DNA of 64,000 nt, from contig NZ_JBMNUX010000003.1 of assembly GCF_050946515.1 (NCBI RefSeq), positions 1 through 64,000 of the forward strand. The letters are read 5' to 3'. Every line of letters begins with the position of its first letter. The stretch's first letter is position 1. Both the position numbers and the translations under genes were made by a program. The stretch is from Tractidigestivibacter sp050946515 (GTDB lineage Bacteria > Actinomycetota > Coriobacteriia > Coriobacteriales > Atopobiaceae). A model generated the notes under the pieces. The model saw only the letters and a program-made list of their open reading frames with translations, was not told the origin of the DNA and did no database searches. Positions 1 to 8,728 of the stretch are shown in pieces.

Positions 1-89
1 GGGCAAACCTTGCATTGCATGGCGGAAGACCTGCACGGACTCGTGCGAGCAGTTCCCATGCCCTATTTTCGGGCCTTGCCCTTCTTCTG

Positions 90-344
90 CTAAGAGCAAG
101 CGGCCGTACTGAACGTCTTTTGCGTAACGTCTCGCGCAGAGTGGGGGACAACCTCATCAATGGTCTTGAGCGTCTGCGGAGTTACATGTCCCAAAATGTA
201 GCCAAGCACCACAATCAATAGAGAAAAAATCAGGATGATGACTAGCGCAACGACAATGGCATCAAGCGTGAAGGGTCCAATCTTGTGCTCTGATAGGCGC
301 CTCAGAAACCCCCTCCTTGATGGCTTTTCGCTGTGCCTTGCCAT
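90..344 (-). CDS. small single-pass membrane protein, function unknown
   Basis: The 84-residue product has a basic, serine-rich N-terminus, one strongly hydrophobic segment at about residues 27-52, and a short polar C-terminal part. This is the layout of a single-pass membrane protein with a cytoplasmic positive N-terminus. The ATG at 344 is chosen because AGAAGGA lies 9 bases upstream; an upstream TTG at 365 would put that ribosome site inside the gene. I do not recognise a family. It is transcribed alone, leftwards, with AT-rich sequence upstream. Nothing visible links it to the purine genes further right. Confidence 0.6.
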   Translation of the reverse strand: MARHSEKPSRRGFLRRLSEHKIGPFTLDAIVVALVIILIFSLLIVVLGYILGHVTPQTLKTIDEVVPHSARDVTQKTFSTAACS

Positions 345-582
345 GAATTCGCGTCCTTCTCTCAACGTGTCGTCAAAAAAAGCTTGATGATTGCTTAATA
401 AAAATTTCCATTAATATGCATTTCCAGCCTATATTAAGCTCGCAGCTAATATGCAAACATCACAAACCTAAGTCTGGCGTAGAGTATAGGGCGGACGGCA
501 TAAGCGCCGAACAAATAACTTAAAATATGCTTTAAATTAGACACAAGTCCAAAAAACACCTGGGCGGACCAATGCGTTGTCG
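345..582. other. AT-rich intergenic region
   Basis: About 240 bases, much richer in A and T than the surrounding genes, with TATATTAAG- and TTAATATGC-like stretches. It probably holds the promoter of the small membrane protein gene to its left. No open frame or convincing repeat is seen. Confidence 0.5.
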
Positions 583-614
583 AAAAAAGAAAAAGGCTCG
601 GGAACTCCCGAGCC
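583..614 (-). terminator. rho-independent terminator of the GNAT/ATP-grasp pair
   Basis: On the minus strand an 8-bp perfect stem (GGCTCGGG/CCCGAGCC, arms 595-602 and 607-614) with a 4-base loop is followed by a T-rich run. It lies 33 bases past the stop of the acetyltransferase gene. Confidence 0.85.
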
Positions 615-646
615 TCAAGAGCCCTTATACGTCTGCCTGTTGAGCG

Positions 647-1126
647 CTACAGCACCTGCTCCATGCACGTCTTTTGCACTGACATCCCCATTGCCTCATA
701 GAAGGCGCGCGCGCCGGGATTGCATTCCCACACGTTGAGCGTCACGTTGTGGAATCCTCCCTTTCGTGCAAAGTCAATAATATGCTGGTAGATGGCCGTG
801 CCAACGTGCTTTCCGCGAGCATTCTCGTCCACGCAGATGTCATCGATGTACAGCGAGCGGATGGGCTGCATGTTGTTTGAGTGCGTGAAGTCCTGCACGA
901 CGCAAAAGCCATAGCCCAGAATCTCGCCCGGAGCGGCGTTATTCTCGACGGCCACAAAGATGGGGCGGTCATCGTCGGCGATGATTTCCTTGAGCTCCTC
1001 GTCGGTGTACTTTCTCGTTCCTGCGCGAAAGAGGTCGGGTCTTCCGTTTGCGTGGACCGACAGGACCTGCGAGAGGCACTTATCCAGTCCGGGGATGTCT
1101 GCATTAGTTGCTCTTCTTATTTGCAT
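647..1126 (-). CDS. GNAT family N-acetyltransferase
   Basis: The 159-residue protein has the length and layout of a stand-alone GCN5-related acetyltransferase. The acetyl-CoA pyrophosphate-binding loop is seen as RGKHVGTA at about residues 103-110, preceded by the strand containing SLYIDDICVDE, and the C-terminal part has NVWECNPGARAFYEAMGM, typical of the last helix and strand. The substrate cannot be told. The ATG at 1126 has AAGGAG 5 bases upstream. The gene starts 9 bases after the ATP-grasp gene ends, so the two are very likely co-transcribed, which could mean that they modify a common small molecule or peptide (inference). Confidence 0.85.
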   Translation of the reverse strand: MQIRRATNADIPGLDKCLSQVLSVHANGRPDLFRAGTRKYTDEELKEIIADDDRPIFVAVENNAAPGEILGYGFCVVQDFTHSNNMQPIRSLYIDDICVDENARGKHVGTAIYQHIIDFARKGGFHNVTLNVWECNPGARAFYEAMGMSVQKTCMEQVL

Positions 1127-1135
1127 ACATGCTCC

Positions 1136-2347
1136 TTACTTGTTCTTTGGTGCATGGACATAGCTTGAAAATTCATGCAGGCGCTCCTCAGAATCGACTC
1201 GTGCCACATACATATAGTCGCCCATATCATTAGAGAGCGCCGCCGGTACCTCTTGCTGCATCACGAGTTCGTTTTCCCAAGTAGAGAGAATCTCATCGTG
1301 GGCGTGCGCGTACTGGCGTCCCTTTCGCCTGCCTGCATAGACGCAAAGCCAGCCCCTTCCATCGGGCCCTGACCGCCTTTGGTCAAAGCAGACCATCTCT
1401 GCCCATATGCGATAGACATCGGTGGAATGAGCGAAGTTCATCATGTCCGGTGTGTAGCCACCGGTTGGGCGGCAGTTGACTTCAAGTCCGACATAGTCGC
1501 CGGCTTGCCCCAGACTGGGACGGTCTTCGGCCAGACGGAAGAATTCCATGTGCACGAATCGACGCGTGATGCCAAATCCGCGAGCTGTGGCACGGCCAAT
1601 CTTAAGCAAGCGCGGATCAACGTCTGGTCGTGAGAAGTATGTAAGGTCAAGTCCCTGCGAAGCGATGTCTGACATCGAAGGAGGAAACTCCTCCTGGTTC
1701 TCGAAGAGAGGATTTCCCTGAGAGTCAAGAATCGCGTCATAGGCGACGATTGCACTCGCCGGGACGAATTCCTCCAAGACGTAGGGGGCAGCATGCTCGT
1801 ACCAGCAGCGGTCCATAAGGGCCTTGAGCTCGCCCTCGTTGTTCAGCTTGTGCCCGCCTGCTGCTCCGACGCCCACCTCGGGCTTTGCAAAGATGGGGTA
1901 ACCTCCCCACGATTGAATTGCTCCTCTTGTCTCGTCGAGCGAGCCCATGCGCACCTGTCTGGCCGATGGCACGCCCGAGCGAGCGTAAAGCGTCTTCATC
2001 TGTGCCTTTGACTGCCAGACGGCCATTTGTGAGGCTGACGCGCCTGTGGTTACATGAAAGTCGTCACGTAGACGAGCGTCAAGTGAGAGCCAGTGCTCGT
2101 TCATTGACTCAATCCAGTCCATGTGCCCATAGCGCCACGAGAGGTACGCCACCGCTCGAAAGACCTGGTCATAGTCCTCGAGCGTTGGCACGTAATAGTA
2201 CTCGTCGAGCGAGGAGAGCACCTGCTGTGACAGATTCTCCGTTGGCGTGTCCCCAATGCCCAGTACCGTTGCGCCGCACTCTTTCAAGCGGGCGCACCAG
2301 AGCCAGTACGTCTCTGGGAACTGTGGCGATATGAAGGCGAAATTCAT
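1136..2347 (-). CDS. ATP-grasp domain protein (carboxylate-amine ligase-like)
   Basis: The 403-residue protein looks like an ATP-grasp ligase of the carbamoyl-phosphate-synthase-like group. It has an N-terminal Rossmann-like part, then GGYPIFAKPEVGVGAAGG (the ATP-binding glycine/lysine loop, about residues 147-164), YVLEEFVPA (the acidic ATP-contacting strand) and LEVNCRPTGGYTP, resembling the E-x-N-x-R metal/phosphate motif. Such enzymes couple a carboxylate to an amine or thiol through an acyl phosphate; the substrate is unknown. The start ATG at 2347 is preceded by AGGGGGT. It is followed at 9 bases by a GNAT gene and the shared terminator. Confidence 0.75.
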   Translation of the reverse strand: MNFAFISPQFPETYWLWCARLKECGATVLGIGDTPTENLSQQVLSSLDEYYYVPTLEDYDQVFRAVAYLSWRYGHMDWIESMNEHWLSLDARLRDDFHVTTGASASQMAVWQSKAQMKTLYARSGVPSARQVRMGSLDETRGAIQSWGGYPIFAKPEVGVGAAGGHKLNNEGELKALMDRCWYEHAAPYVLEEFVPASAIVAYDAILDSQGNPLFENQEEFPPSMSDIASQGLDLTYFSRPDVDPRLLKIGRATARGFGITRRFVHMEFFRLAEDRPSLGQAGDYVGLEVNCRPTGGYTPDMMNFAHSTDVYRIWAEMVCFDQRRSGPDGRGWLCVYAGRRKGRQYAHAHDEILSTWENELVMQQEVPAALSNDMGDYMYVARVDSEERLHEFSSYVHAPKNK

Positions 2348-2477
2348 GGCGTGACCCCCTGTTTCTCACGCGCTTGCCTAGAGAATAACGCACCACTTTG
2401 TCGTTTGGGTTTCCGGCTCCAGGGTGGTTCTCTGTCCTCAGGGTTGGCGGGGGAAGGTGGCGGGATTTGGCGAATAT

Positions 2478-2515
2478 AAGAAAGCCCCGGCGCGAGAAGG
2501 ACTGCGCACGGGGCC
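2478..2515 (-). terminator. terminator of the esterase/H1-like gene
   Basis: On the minus strand GGCCCCGTGCGC pairs with GCGC-CGGGGC around a C/T-rich loop, followed by CTTTCTT. It lies just downstream of the stop codon at 2548. Confidence 0.6.
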
Positions 2516-2547
2516 GTTAGTCGCTTTTCCTATGTAGCAGAAATACG

Positions 2548-3846
2548 CTATTTGCTGCTGGTCTTCTTGGTCGTTGCGGCCTTCTTGGCGGCTGGCTTCT
2601 TTGCAGTCGCCGTGGACTTGGCAGCCGGCTTCTTTGCGGCTGCGGCCTTGGATGCCGTTGCGGTCTTCTTGGCGGCAGGCTTTGCGGCAGCTGCAGCAGT
2701 GGTGCTCTTGGCGGCTGCGGTCTTGGCGGCAGGCTCAGCCTTCTTGGCAGGGGAAGCTGCGGTCTTGGCGGCAGGCTCAGCCTTCTTGGCAGCCTGCTTC
2801 TTGGTCGCGGCGCTCTTGGACGTGGCCGAGGCCTTCTTTGCGGGAGCCGTCTTCGCGGCTGCGGTCTTGGCTGCAGCTGCGGGCTTCTTCTCGGCTGCCT
2901 TCGCGGCTGCGGTCTTGGAGGTCGCAGCAGCCTTGGCTGCCGGCTTAGCAGCCTCTGCCTTAGCGGCAGTTGCTGCCTTGGTGGTCTTTGCGGAGGCCTT
3001 CTTGGCTGCGGTCTTAGGAGCGGTCTTCTTGGTCGCGGAAGCCTTCTTGGCGGCTGTCTTCTTTGCGGGGGCGGCAGGCGCTTCGTCGGCAGTGGTCTTC
3101 TCTGCGTCCTCGATCACATACGGGAGGAAGTAACGAAGCTGCTTTTTCCACCAGTACCAGTCATGGTTGACGTCGGTTCCCCAATAGTCGAACCAAGCGT
3201 CGACGTTGAGGTCGCGGAAGTCCTGCTCTAGCAGGCGCTGCGTGCGGATGCTCTCCTCTTCGCCCTCTCCCTGACCAGTGCAGACGGCAAACTGACGCTT
3301 GCGATACAGGTCAAGGTAGGGATGGTTCTCGGGCGTGTTGGGCAGGAAGCTGACGGGAGAGTTCAGATAGAGCTTCTCGTTCATCCAATCGCCGAAGAAG
3401 TACGATGCGTCATAGCCACCGGAAAGCGCGATGCAGCCCTGGAAGAGGTCCGGACGGCGCAGGACGGCGATCATCGCGTGGGTTGCGCCAAGGCTGCAGC
3501 CGGCGGTCAGCGGACGACGACCAGACTCGTTGCGCTCGGCAACCAGGGGCACGACCTCGTTGCAGACAAAGTCGTAGTAGGACTCGATCACGTCGGTGCG
3601 CAGCTCGTTGTTGCCACCACGCGCAGACCAGCCCTCGGAATCAACGGAGTCGACGCTAAACACCTGGATGGTGCCTGCGTCAATGTAGTCGGCGACGCTC
3701 TCGAGAAGGCCGTTGTCCTCGAAGCTGTTGCTCATCATGCCTTCAGGCTGGAAGACAATCATGGGCCAACCGGCTTTTCCGTAAATCAGGACGTTCATGT
3801 CCTTGCTAAGGCTCTTGCTGTGGATGGTGACTTGCTCTCGATTCAT
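2548..3846 (-). CDS. alpha/beta-hydrolase esterase with long histone-H1-like Ala/Lys tail
   Basis: The 432-residue protein has two parts. Residues about 1-250 form a putative esterase of the esterase-D type: the nucleophile elbow is seen as GCSLGA, and a late VNHDWYWW can supply the catalytic histidine. The remaining about 175 residues consist almost only of Ala, Lys, Thr, Ser and Pro in PAAKKTA-like repeats, as in eukaryotic H1 and bacterial histone-like tails. That part is strongly basic and presumably disordered, so it could bind DNA, RNA or polyphosphate. The start at 3846 is preferred over the longer frame (3888) because a G-rich ribosome site (AGGGGGG) precedes it and the esterase homology starts there. 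The repeats make length variation between strains likely. Confidence 0.8.
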   Translation of the reverse strand: MNREQVTIHSKSLSKDMNVLIYGKAGWPMIVFQPEGMMSNSFEDNGLLESVADYIDAGTIQVFSVDSVDSEGWSARGGNNELRTDVIESYYDFVCNEVVPLVAERNESGRRPLTAGCSLGATHAMIAVLRRPDLFQGCIALSGGYDASYFFGDWMNEKLYLNSPVSFLPNTPENHPYLDLYRKRQFAVCTGQGEGEEESIRTQRLLEQDFRDLNVDAWFDYWGTDVNHDWYWWKKQLRYFLPYVIEDAEKTTADEAPAAPAKKTAAKKASATKKTAPKTAAKKASAKTTKAATAAKAEAAKPAAKAAATSKTAAAKAAEKKPAAAAKTAAAKTAPAKKASATSKSAATKKQAAKKAEPAAKTAASPAKKAEPAAKTAAAKSTTAAAAAKPAAKKTATASKAAAAKKPAAKSTATAKKPAAKKAATTKKTSSK

Positions 3847-3953
3847 GGTTATTTGCCCCCCTGTTTTCGTACTTGGCAGTAGCCTCAATGGTCGATAGCT
3901 TGACTTATGGTATCAATGATTGGTACCGCAATCGTGACGATAACGGAGTCTAC

Positions 3954-4337
3954 ATGGTAATTCACCGTTCTGAGCGACTCAAAGACGTAACCAAGGCGTT
4001 AGAATACGGCGTACTTGTGACGCTGGGCCTTGGTGTTCTGATATTCATTTTCGCGTTTCTTACGTCCGGCTTTGATGCGGTTCAAGCCGGCGACTGGGTC
4101 CGGAAGATCCTCTACATCTTGTCCGCTCTCGGCATTCTCATTGGCGGAGGGGCCATGCTCTTCTATGGCGACGAGTACGCCCCCCGCGTTCGCCAGGCAA
4201 AGGCCGAGGGCAAAGATCCCCTGATGAAACGAGAGGGACATCTTTCGTGGCAGGTGATGCTCGTGATTGCCTCGGCGGCGGCGCTTGTGATTACGAGCGT
4301 CTTTGAACTTGTTTACCTTGCCATTTTGGGCGCATAG
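3954..4337 (+). CDS. small three-helix membrane protein, function unknown
   Basis: The 127-residue protein has three predicted membrane segments at about 19-39, 51-71 and 102-124, separated by a polar, basic loop (about 75-98). The start at 3954 is chosen because GGAG lies 5 bases upstream; the frame is open back to 3873, but that would overlap the promoter region of the divergent esterase gene. No family is recognised. It is divergent from the esterase gene and about 120 bases upstream of the SixA-CHAD gene. Confidence 0.65.
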   Translation: MVIHRSERLKDVTKALEYGVLVTLGLGVLIFIFAFLTSGFDAVQAGDWVRKILYILSALGILIGGGAMLFYGDEYAPRVRQAKAEGKDPLMKREGHLSWQVMLVIASAAALVITSVFELVYLAILGA

Positions 4338-4457
4338 CACTTAGCCGAGGTCTGTGTTCGTTGAGCCGACAGTAGTCAGGACCTTACAATCCAAGCCGCC
4401 TCAGACTGGTATCCTAATACCTTGTGTTTTCACTTTTTGAAAGGCGGAGGTTAAGTC

Positions 4458-5966
4458 ATGGTCAAGACTCTCGTTCTTGTGCGTCATGGTAGAGCCGAAA
4501 AGGCCGCCGAGGGCGTTTCTGACAAGGACAGGCAGCTAACCAATGGTGCCACTCATGCATTGAGGACCGCTTACCCTAGAACTTTTTCTCTTATGGACGA
4601 GGAGGACGACGTCCACGTTTGGTGCAGCTCGGCCATAAGGGCTATGCAGACGGCGCAGTACGTGGCCGATGCGCTGGGCGCAAGCGACATCGAGGTTTCC
4701 GAGGCCCTCTACGAGCAGGATGTGGACGTCATTCTCGGTCAGATTGCCGCTTCGAAGGAGAAGACCGTCGTTATCGTCGGTCACGTGCCCTCGCTCAACG
4801 CCATTGCGTCGCGCTTGCTTGGCGCCGACATTTCGCTCGAAACAGGCTCGGCCATTGCGCTGCGCATGCCCGATTGCGAGGGGGCTCACGCAAAGCTCCT
4901 CTGGTACGTTGCGGGACCTCAGGACGCGCTCTTTGAGTCGCTCGTCTCAATCGAGGACGCCGTCGCGTCTTGTGCGGACGAGCTCTCTGCCAAGGCCGAG
5001 GCATTTCTTGAGGACCCAACCGACGTAGACGCGCTGCGCGACTTCCGCATTGCGGTGCGCCGCCAGCGCTCCATCTCTTCGTTCCTGCGCCCGTGGATTT
5101 CCAAGAAGCAAGAAGAGCGCGTTGACAAGGCGCTTCGCGACGTGCAGGACGCCTCGCTCCGCATGCGCTGCATCGACATCCTGTCAGGCTGCGTCGACGA
5201 CCTCGTTGAGACTGGCGAGCTGGGCGATAACAGCCTGCTTCCCGTTGCATGCGCCAAGGAGCGCCAGCTTGAGTGCGAGTCGTTTTTGGCCTATGTGCGC
5301 AAGCATAAGGTTCGCCGCAAGCTGGGCGACGCCCTTCGCGACCTGCATGCCATTCACTGGAAGAAGTCCGTTCAAGCAAGCGGTCTGACAGAGCGCGACC
5401 TTCAGGCTCGCTTCGACCAAGAGCTTGAGGCGGTCGACAACCGGCTCTTTGGCATCGATTTGAGCGATGCCGACGCGGTTCATTCTGCTCGCGTTGACGC
5501 CAAGGAAGTTCACTATGTGGCCAACCGGCTGGGCGTTGTGCTAGGCGACGAGCGCGCGCAGATGAGCCAGTACATGGACGAAATCCAGAAGGACCTTGGC
5601 GAGCTGGACAATGCCCGTGTGAACGCCTCTTTGGCGCATGAGTTCCAGCACAGCCCGCGCTTTCGCGGCGTGCGTGCTGACCTGGGCGTTGTTGCCCGCG
5701 ATCAAGAGGAGGTCAGCTCCGCTATTGTGACTGGCATCCGCCGCCGCGAGCCCGACGCGCGCGACGCCGTCGAGGAAGACCAGCAGGTTCTTGAGGAAGA
5801 GGACCGCGAGGCCGTCGTAGCCGAGAGGGCCGAGCCCGTAAACCTTGTCGAGAAGGACATCGTCGAGGACGAGGCCGGCGAGGCCGAGGAGGCAGTCGGC
5901 GCGGACGCCGGAGGCGCCGAAGCCGATGACGCAGCAAACGACCCAGATGGCAGCCAGGAGGAGTAG
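4458..5966 (+). CDS. SixA-like histidine phosphatase fused to a CHAD domain
   Basis: The 502-residue protein starts with a histidine phosphatase domain (about 1-155): LVLVRHGRAEKA carries the RHG catalytic motif at residues 9-11, and VIVGHVPSLN supplies the second histidine. This is the SixA (phosphohistidine phosphatase) subtype. A helical, Arg/His-rich CHAD domain follows (about 165-420); CHAD domains bind inorganic polyphosphate. The C-terminal about 70 residues are highly acidic (Glu/Asp/Ala). Together they suggest a protein dephosphorylating a phosphohistidine or polyphosphate-associated target (inference). The ribosome site for the next gene, fumC, lies over this stop codon with a 2-base gap, so the two are co-translated. 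Confidence 0.85.
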   Translation: MVKTLVLVRHGRAEKAAEGVSDKDRQLTNGATHALRTAYPRTFSLMDEEDDVHVWCSSAIRAMQTAQYVADALGASDIEVSEALYEQDVDVILGQIAASKEKTVVIVGHVPSLNAIASRLLGADISLETGSAIALRMPDCEGAHAKLLWYVAGPQDALFESLVSIEDAVASCADELSAKAEAFLEDPTDVDALRDFRIAVRRQRSISSFLRPWISKKQEERVDKALRDVQDASLRMRCIDILSGCVDDLVETGELGDNSLLPVACAKERQLECESFLAYVRKHKVRRKLGDALRDLHAIHWKKSVQASGLTERDLQARFDQELEAVDNRLFGIDLSDADAVHSARVDAKEVHYVANRLGVVLGDERAQMSQYMDEIQKDLGELDNARVNASLAHEFQHSPRFRGVRADLGVVARDQEEVSSAIVTGIRRREPDARDAVEEDQQVLEEEDREAVVAERAEPVNLVEKDIVEDEAGEAEEAVGADAGGAEADDAANDPDGSQEE

Positions 5967-5968
5967 TC

Positions 5969-7348
5969 ATGGCCAAGGCAGAAGCGGGTTTTCGCATCGA
6001 GCACGACTCTATGGGAGAGATGCGGGTGCCTGCCGATGCCTTGTGGGGTGCCCAAACCCAGCGCAGCCATGAGAATTTCCCCATCGGCGGCGAGCGGATG
6101 CCAAAAGAAATCATCCGCGCATTTGCGGTGCTTAAGAAGGCGGCTGCGCGTGCCAACTGCTCTCTTGGGAAGCTCGATCAACAGGATTGCGACCTTATCA
6201 GCCAGGTTGCGGACGAGATTCTCGCCGGCAAGCTGGATGACAACTTCCCGCTTGTGGTTTGGCAGACCGGGTCTGGCACGCAGTCGAACATGAACGTGAA
6301 CGAGGTCATCGCAAACCGTGGCAACCAGATTGCCGGCGAGCGCAGGCTGCACCCCAACGACACCGTCAACATGAGCCAAAGCTCAAACGACACCTTTCCA
6401 ACGGCAATGCATATCGCTGCTGTGATTTCTATAAAGCAGCAGCTCATTCCAGCCATTGACCAGATGGTCCATACGCTGCGGCAGCTTGAGGGGAGCAACG
6501 CCGGAGTCATCAAGTGCGGTCGCACCCACCTGCAGGATGCCGTGCCCATCGCTTTCTCCCAAGAGATTTCCGGCTGGAGGGGGCTTCTCGAGAATTCGCG
6601 CGAAGAGATTCTCGCTACCCTGCCGGGGCTCTACCGCCTAGCGCTTGGCGGAACGGCCGTCGGAACCGGGCTTAATGCTCCGGAAGGCTTTGCCGATGCA
6701 GTCGCGTCAGAAGTTGCGCAGCTTACCGGAGAGCCGTTCGTCTCGGCGCCCAACAAGTTTGCAGCGCTTTCCGGCAAGGACGCTGTCTCCTTCTCTCATG
6801 GTGCGCTTCGCACCTTGGCAGCCAACATGATGAAGATTGCAAACGATGTGCGCTGGCTTGTCTCCGGTCCACGCTGCGGCTTGGGAGAGATTCGCATTCC
6901 CGCCAACGAGCCGGGAAGCTCGATTATGCCGGGCAAGGTGAACCCGACGCAGTGCGAGGCGGTCACGATGGTGGCCGTGCAGGTGATGGGCAACGACGCC
7001 ACGATTGGCTTTGCTGCCAGCCAGGGCAACTTCGAGCTGAACGTTTTTATGCCAGTGATTGCCTACGACTTTCTGCAGTCCGTCCGCCTGCTGTCCGATG
7101 TCATAAAAAGTTTTGACAAGCGCTGCGTTCGCGGCATTGAGCCTATACGCACGAAAATGGACGAGAACCTACACCGTTCGCTCATGCTCGTCACCTGCCT
7201 GAGCCCCTACATTGGCTACGAGAATGCGGCTAAGGTGGCACATAAGGCGTTTGAGGATGGCACGAGTTTGCGCGACGCCTGCGTTGAGCTTGGCTTTTTG
7301 ACGGCAGAGCGTTTTGACGAAGTCTTTCATCCCGAGCAGATGGTGTAG
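5969..7348 (+). CDS. fumC: class II fumarate hydratase
   Basis: The enzyme interconverts fumarate and (S)-malate. The 459-residue length matches class II (iron-independent) fumarases, and the superfamily signature GSSIMPGKVNPTQCEA is seen at about residues 314-329. GSGTQSNMNVNEV and SQSSNDTFPTAMHIAA, the substrate-binding regions characteristic of FumC rather than aspartase or argininosuccinate lyase, are also present. It begins 2 bases after the SixA-CHAD stop codon, whose end supplies GGAGGAG. In an anaerobe it would serve a reductive branch towards succinate (inference). Nothing unusual is seen. Confidence 0.95.
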   Translation: MAKAEAGFRIEHDSMGEMRVPADALWGAQTQRSHENFPIGGERMPKEIIRAFAVLKKAAARANCSLGKLDQQDCDLISQVADEILAGKLDDNFPLVVWQTGSGTQSNMNVNEVIANRGNQIAGERRLHPNDTVNMSQSSNDTFPTAMHIAAVISIKQQLIPAIDQMVHTLRQLEGSNAGVIKCGRTHLQDAVPIAFSQEISGWRGLLENSREEILATLPGLYRLALGGTAVGTGLNAPEGFADAVASEVAQLTGEPFVSAPNKFAALSGKDAVSFSHGALRTLAANMMKIANDVRWLVSGPRCGLGEIRIPANEPGSSIMPGKVNPTQCEAVTMVAVQVMGNDATIGFAASQGNFELNVFMPVIAYDFLQSVRLLSDVIKSFDKRCVRGIEPIRTKMDENLHRSLMLVTCLSPYIGYENAAKVAHKAFEDGTSLRDACVELGFLTAERFDEVFHPEQMV

Positions 7349-7407
7349 CAAAATCTCTTCTCGTGCGATAATCACTGTTGAATAAATTGTCGAGGAGAGG
7401 AGAGATA

Positions 7408-8031
7408 GTGAAAGTTTTGATGCTTAATAGCGGCATGACCACTACTGGAAATACCGCTATTGCGCTTAATGAGGTCGGAAAGACGCTTGCAGAAGAGGGC
7501 ATCGACTACGAGATTTTCCACTTGCCAACGAGCCCCATCCGAGACTGCATCAGCTGCCATAAGTGCTCTAGAGACGGCAGGTGCGTCTTCGACGACGACC
7601 CCGTAAACGAATTCGCCGCAAAGGCAAAGGAAGCTGACGGCTTCGTCTTTGGTACTCCAGTCTATTACGGACACCCAACGGGCAGGATCCAGTCATTTCT
7701 CGACCGGGTTTTCTATAGCCAGGGAGGCAACTTTGCGTTCAAACCCGGCGCGTCTGTGGTGATTGCCCGCCGTGGCGGCATCTCTTCAAGCTTTGATGTC
7801 ATGAACAAGTACTTTGGCATCTCGAGCATGATCACCGTGGGCTCGACCTACTGGAATATGGTTTACGGACAAAAGCATGGCGAGGCCGAGCAGGATACTG
7901 AGGGTTTGCAAACCATGCGAAACCTTGGGCGCAACATGGCGTGGATTCTGAAGTGCATAGAAGCCGGGCGCGACGCGGGCATCAAAGACCCTGTCGTTGA
8001 GCACAGCAACTGGATGAACTTCATTCGCTAG
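7408..8031 (+). CDS. flavodoxin-fold iron-sulfur flavoprotein / NAD(P)H-dependent FMN reductase family
   Basis: The 207-residue protein has a flavodoxin-like fold: the N-terminal MLNSGMTTTGNTAIAL resembles the FMN phosphate-binding loop, and GFVFGTPVYYGHPTGRIQSF is the typical second FMN loop. A cysteine cluster (DCISCHKCSRDGRC, about residues 45-58) marks the iron-sulfur flavoprotein branch that carries electrons from ferredoxin in anaerobes. The start is taken as the GTG at 7408 because GGAGAGGAGAG stands directly upstream; the frame is open to 7378. It lies 60 bases after fumC and is followed by a repeat tract. Confidence 0.8.
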   Translation: MKVLMLNSGMTTTGNTAIALNEVGKTLAEEGIDYEIFHLPTSPIRDCISCHKCSRDGRCVFDDDPVNEFAAKAKEADGFVFGTPVYYGHPTGRIQSFLDRVFYSQGGNFAFKPGASVVIARRGGISSSFDVMNKYFGISSMITVGSTYWNMVYGQKHGEAEQDTEGLQTMRNLGRNMAWILKCIEAGRDAGIKDPVVEHSNWMNFIR

Positions 8032-8728
8032 ATCCTTTTTGAGGTCTTGCCCTCCAAGCCCCTCTGCCGCCGGCGCCGCAACATTGGCTTGCCTGCCATT
8101 GCCACAGCCTGCCATCGCCATAGTGTGGGACCGGCGGCGAATCGGCTTCTTCTGACGTGCGGGGGTAATGGGCGTTTCCGCAGGTCGCGAGTCACGTCGT
8201 GCGGGACTGCGCGGTCGGCGGCTCGGCGTCGTTCCATCGTGTGGGGCTGCCGCGATTGCTACCTGCAGCATGCCATTTCTCTACCTGCGGCTTAGCTGAA
8301 TCGCTCTCGTCGGGAGTCCGCCTCGCAGGCGAAGAGCCCCACACAACGCGAAGGCCTCTCAGTTCCCTTCGCCGCATTCCGCACAATAGAACTGCAAGCG
8401 CAGGGAAGGCGCAGGTAGGAGAGCTGGGCGAGAAGCCCGCCCCACACGATGAGCAGCATCATTTCCCTTGCGGCCCCACACAACGCGTCACTGACAACTT
8501 GCGCGACTTCTGCGGCATCAGAAGTCGCGCAATCTGGCAGGCCGAGCATCAGAAGTCGCGTAACCTGGCAAAACGGGCATCAGAAGTCGCGCAACCTGGC
8601 GACCCCCAGCATCAGAAGTCGCGCAAGTTGGCACGGGGCACCAGAGTCGGCGGGCCCTGTTGTGAGGGCATCAGAGGTCGCGCAGCCTGGCAGGCGCGGA
8701 GGAGGGCGCAATCACGCGACGCAGCGGA
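8032..8728. repeat. repeat tract 1 between convergent genes (families A, B and C)
   Basis: About 700 bases without a credible gene between the ends of two convergent genes. The left part (to about 8480) holds family A sites, GTGTGGGG or its complement CCCCACACAA, for example near 8131, 8239, 8338, 8440 and 8473. It also has a family C site GGCGTTTCCGCAGGTCG at about 8173. The right part (about 8495-8695) holds family B: an inverted copy, then a ladder of direct copies of GCATCAGAAGTCGCGCAAC + CTGGCA-like units spaced 31-32 bases apart. The open frames across it are Arg/Ser-rich low-complexity translations of the repeats and are not annotated. Confidence 0.85.

Noticed and set aside
15..221. 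Short plus-strand frame at the left edge
   Set aside because: It lies opposite the small membrane protein gene, lacks a ribosome site and shows no protein-like pattern.
8516..8640. CRISPR array, suggested by regularly spaced direct repeats of about 25 bases
   Set aside because: Spacing between copies is only 6-8 bases, copies vary and also occur inverted, and no cas gene is near.
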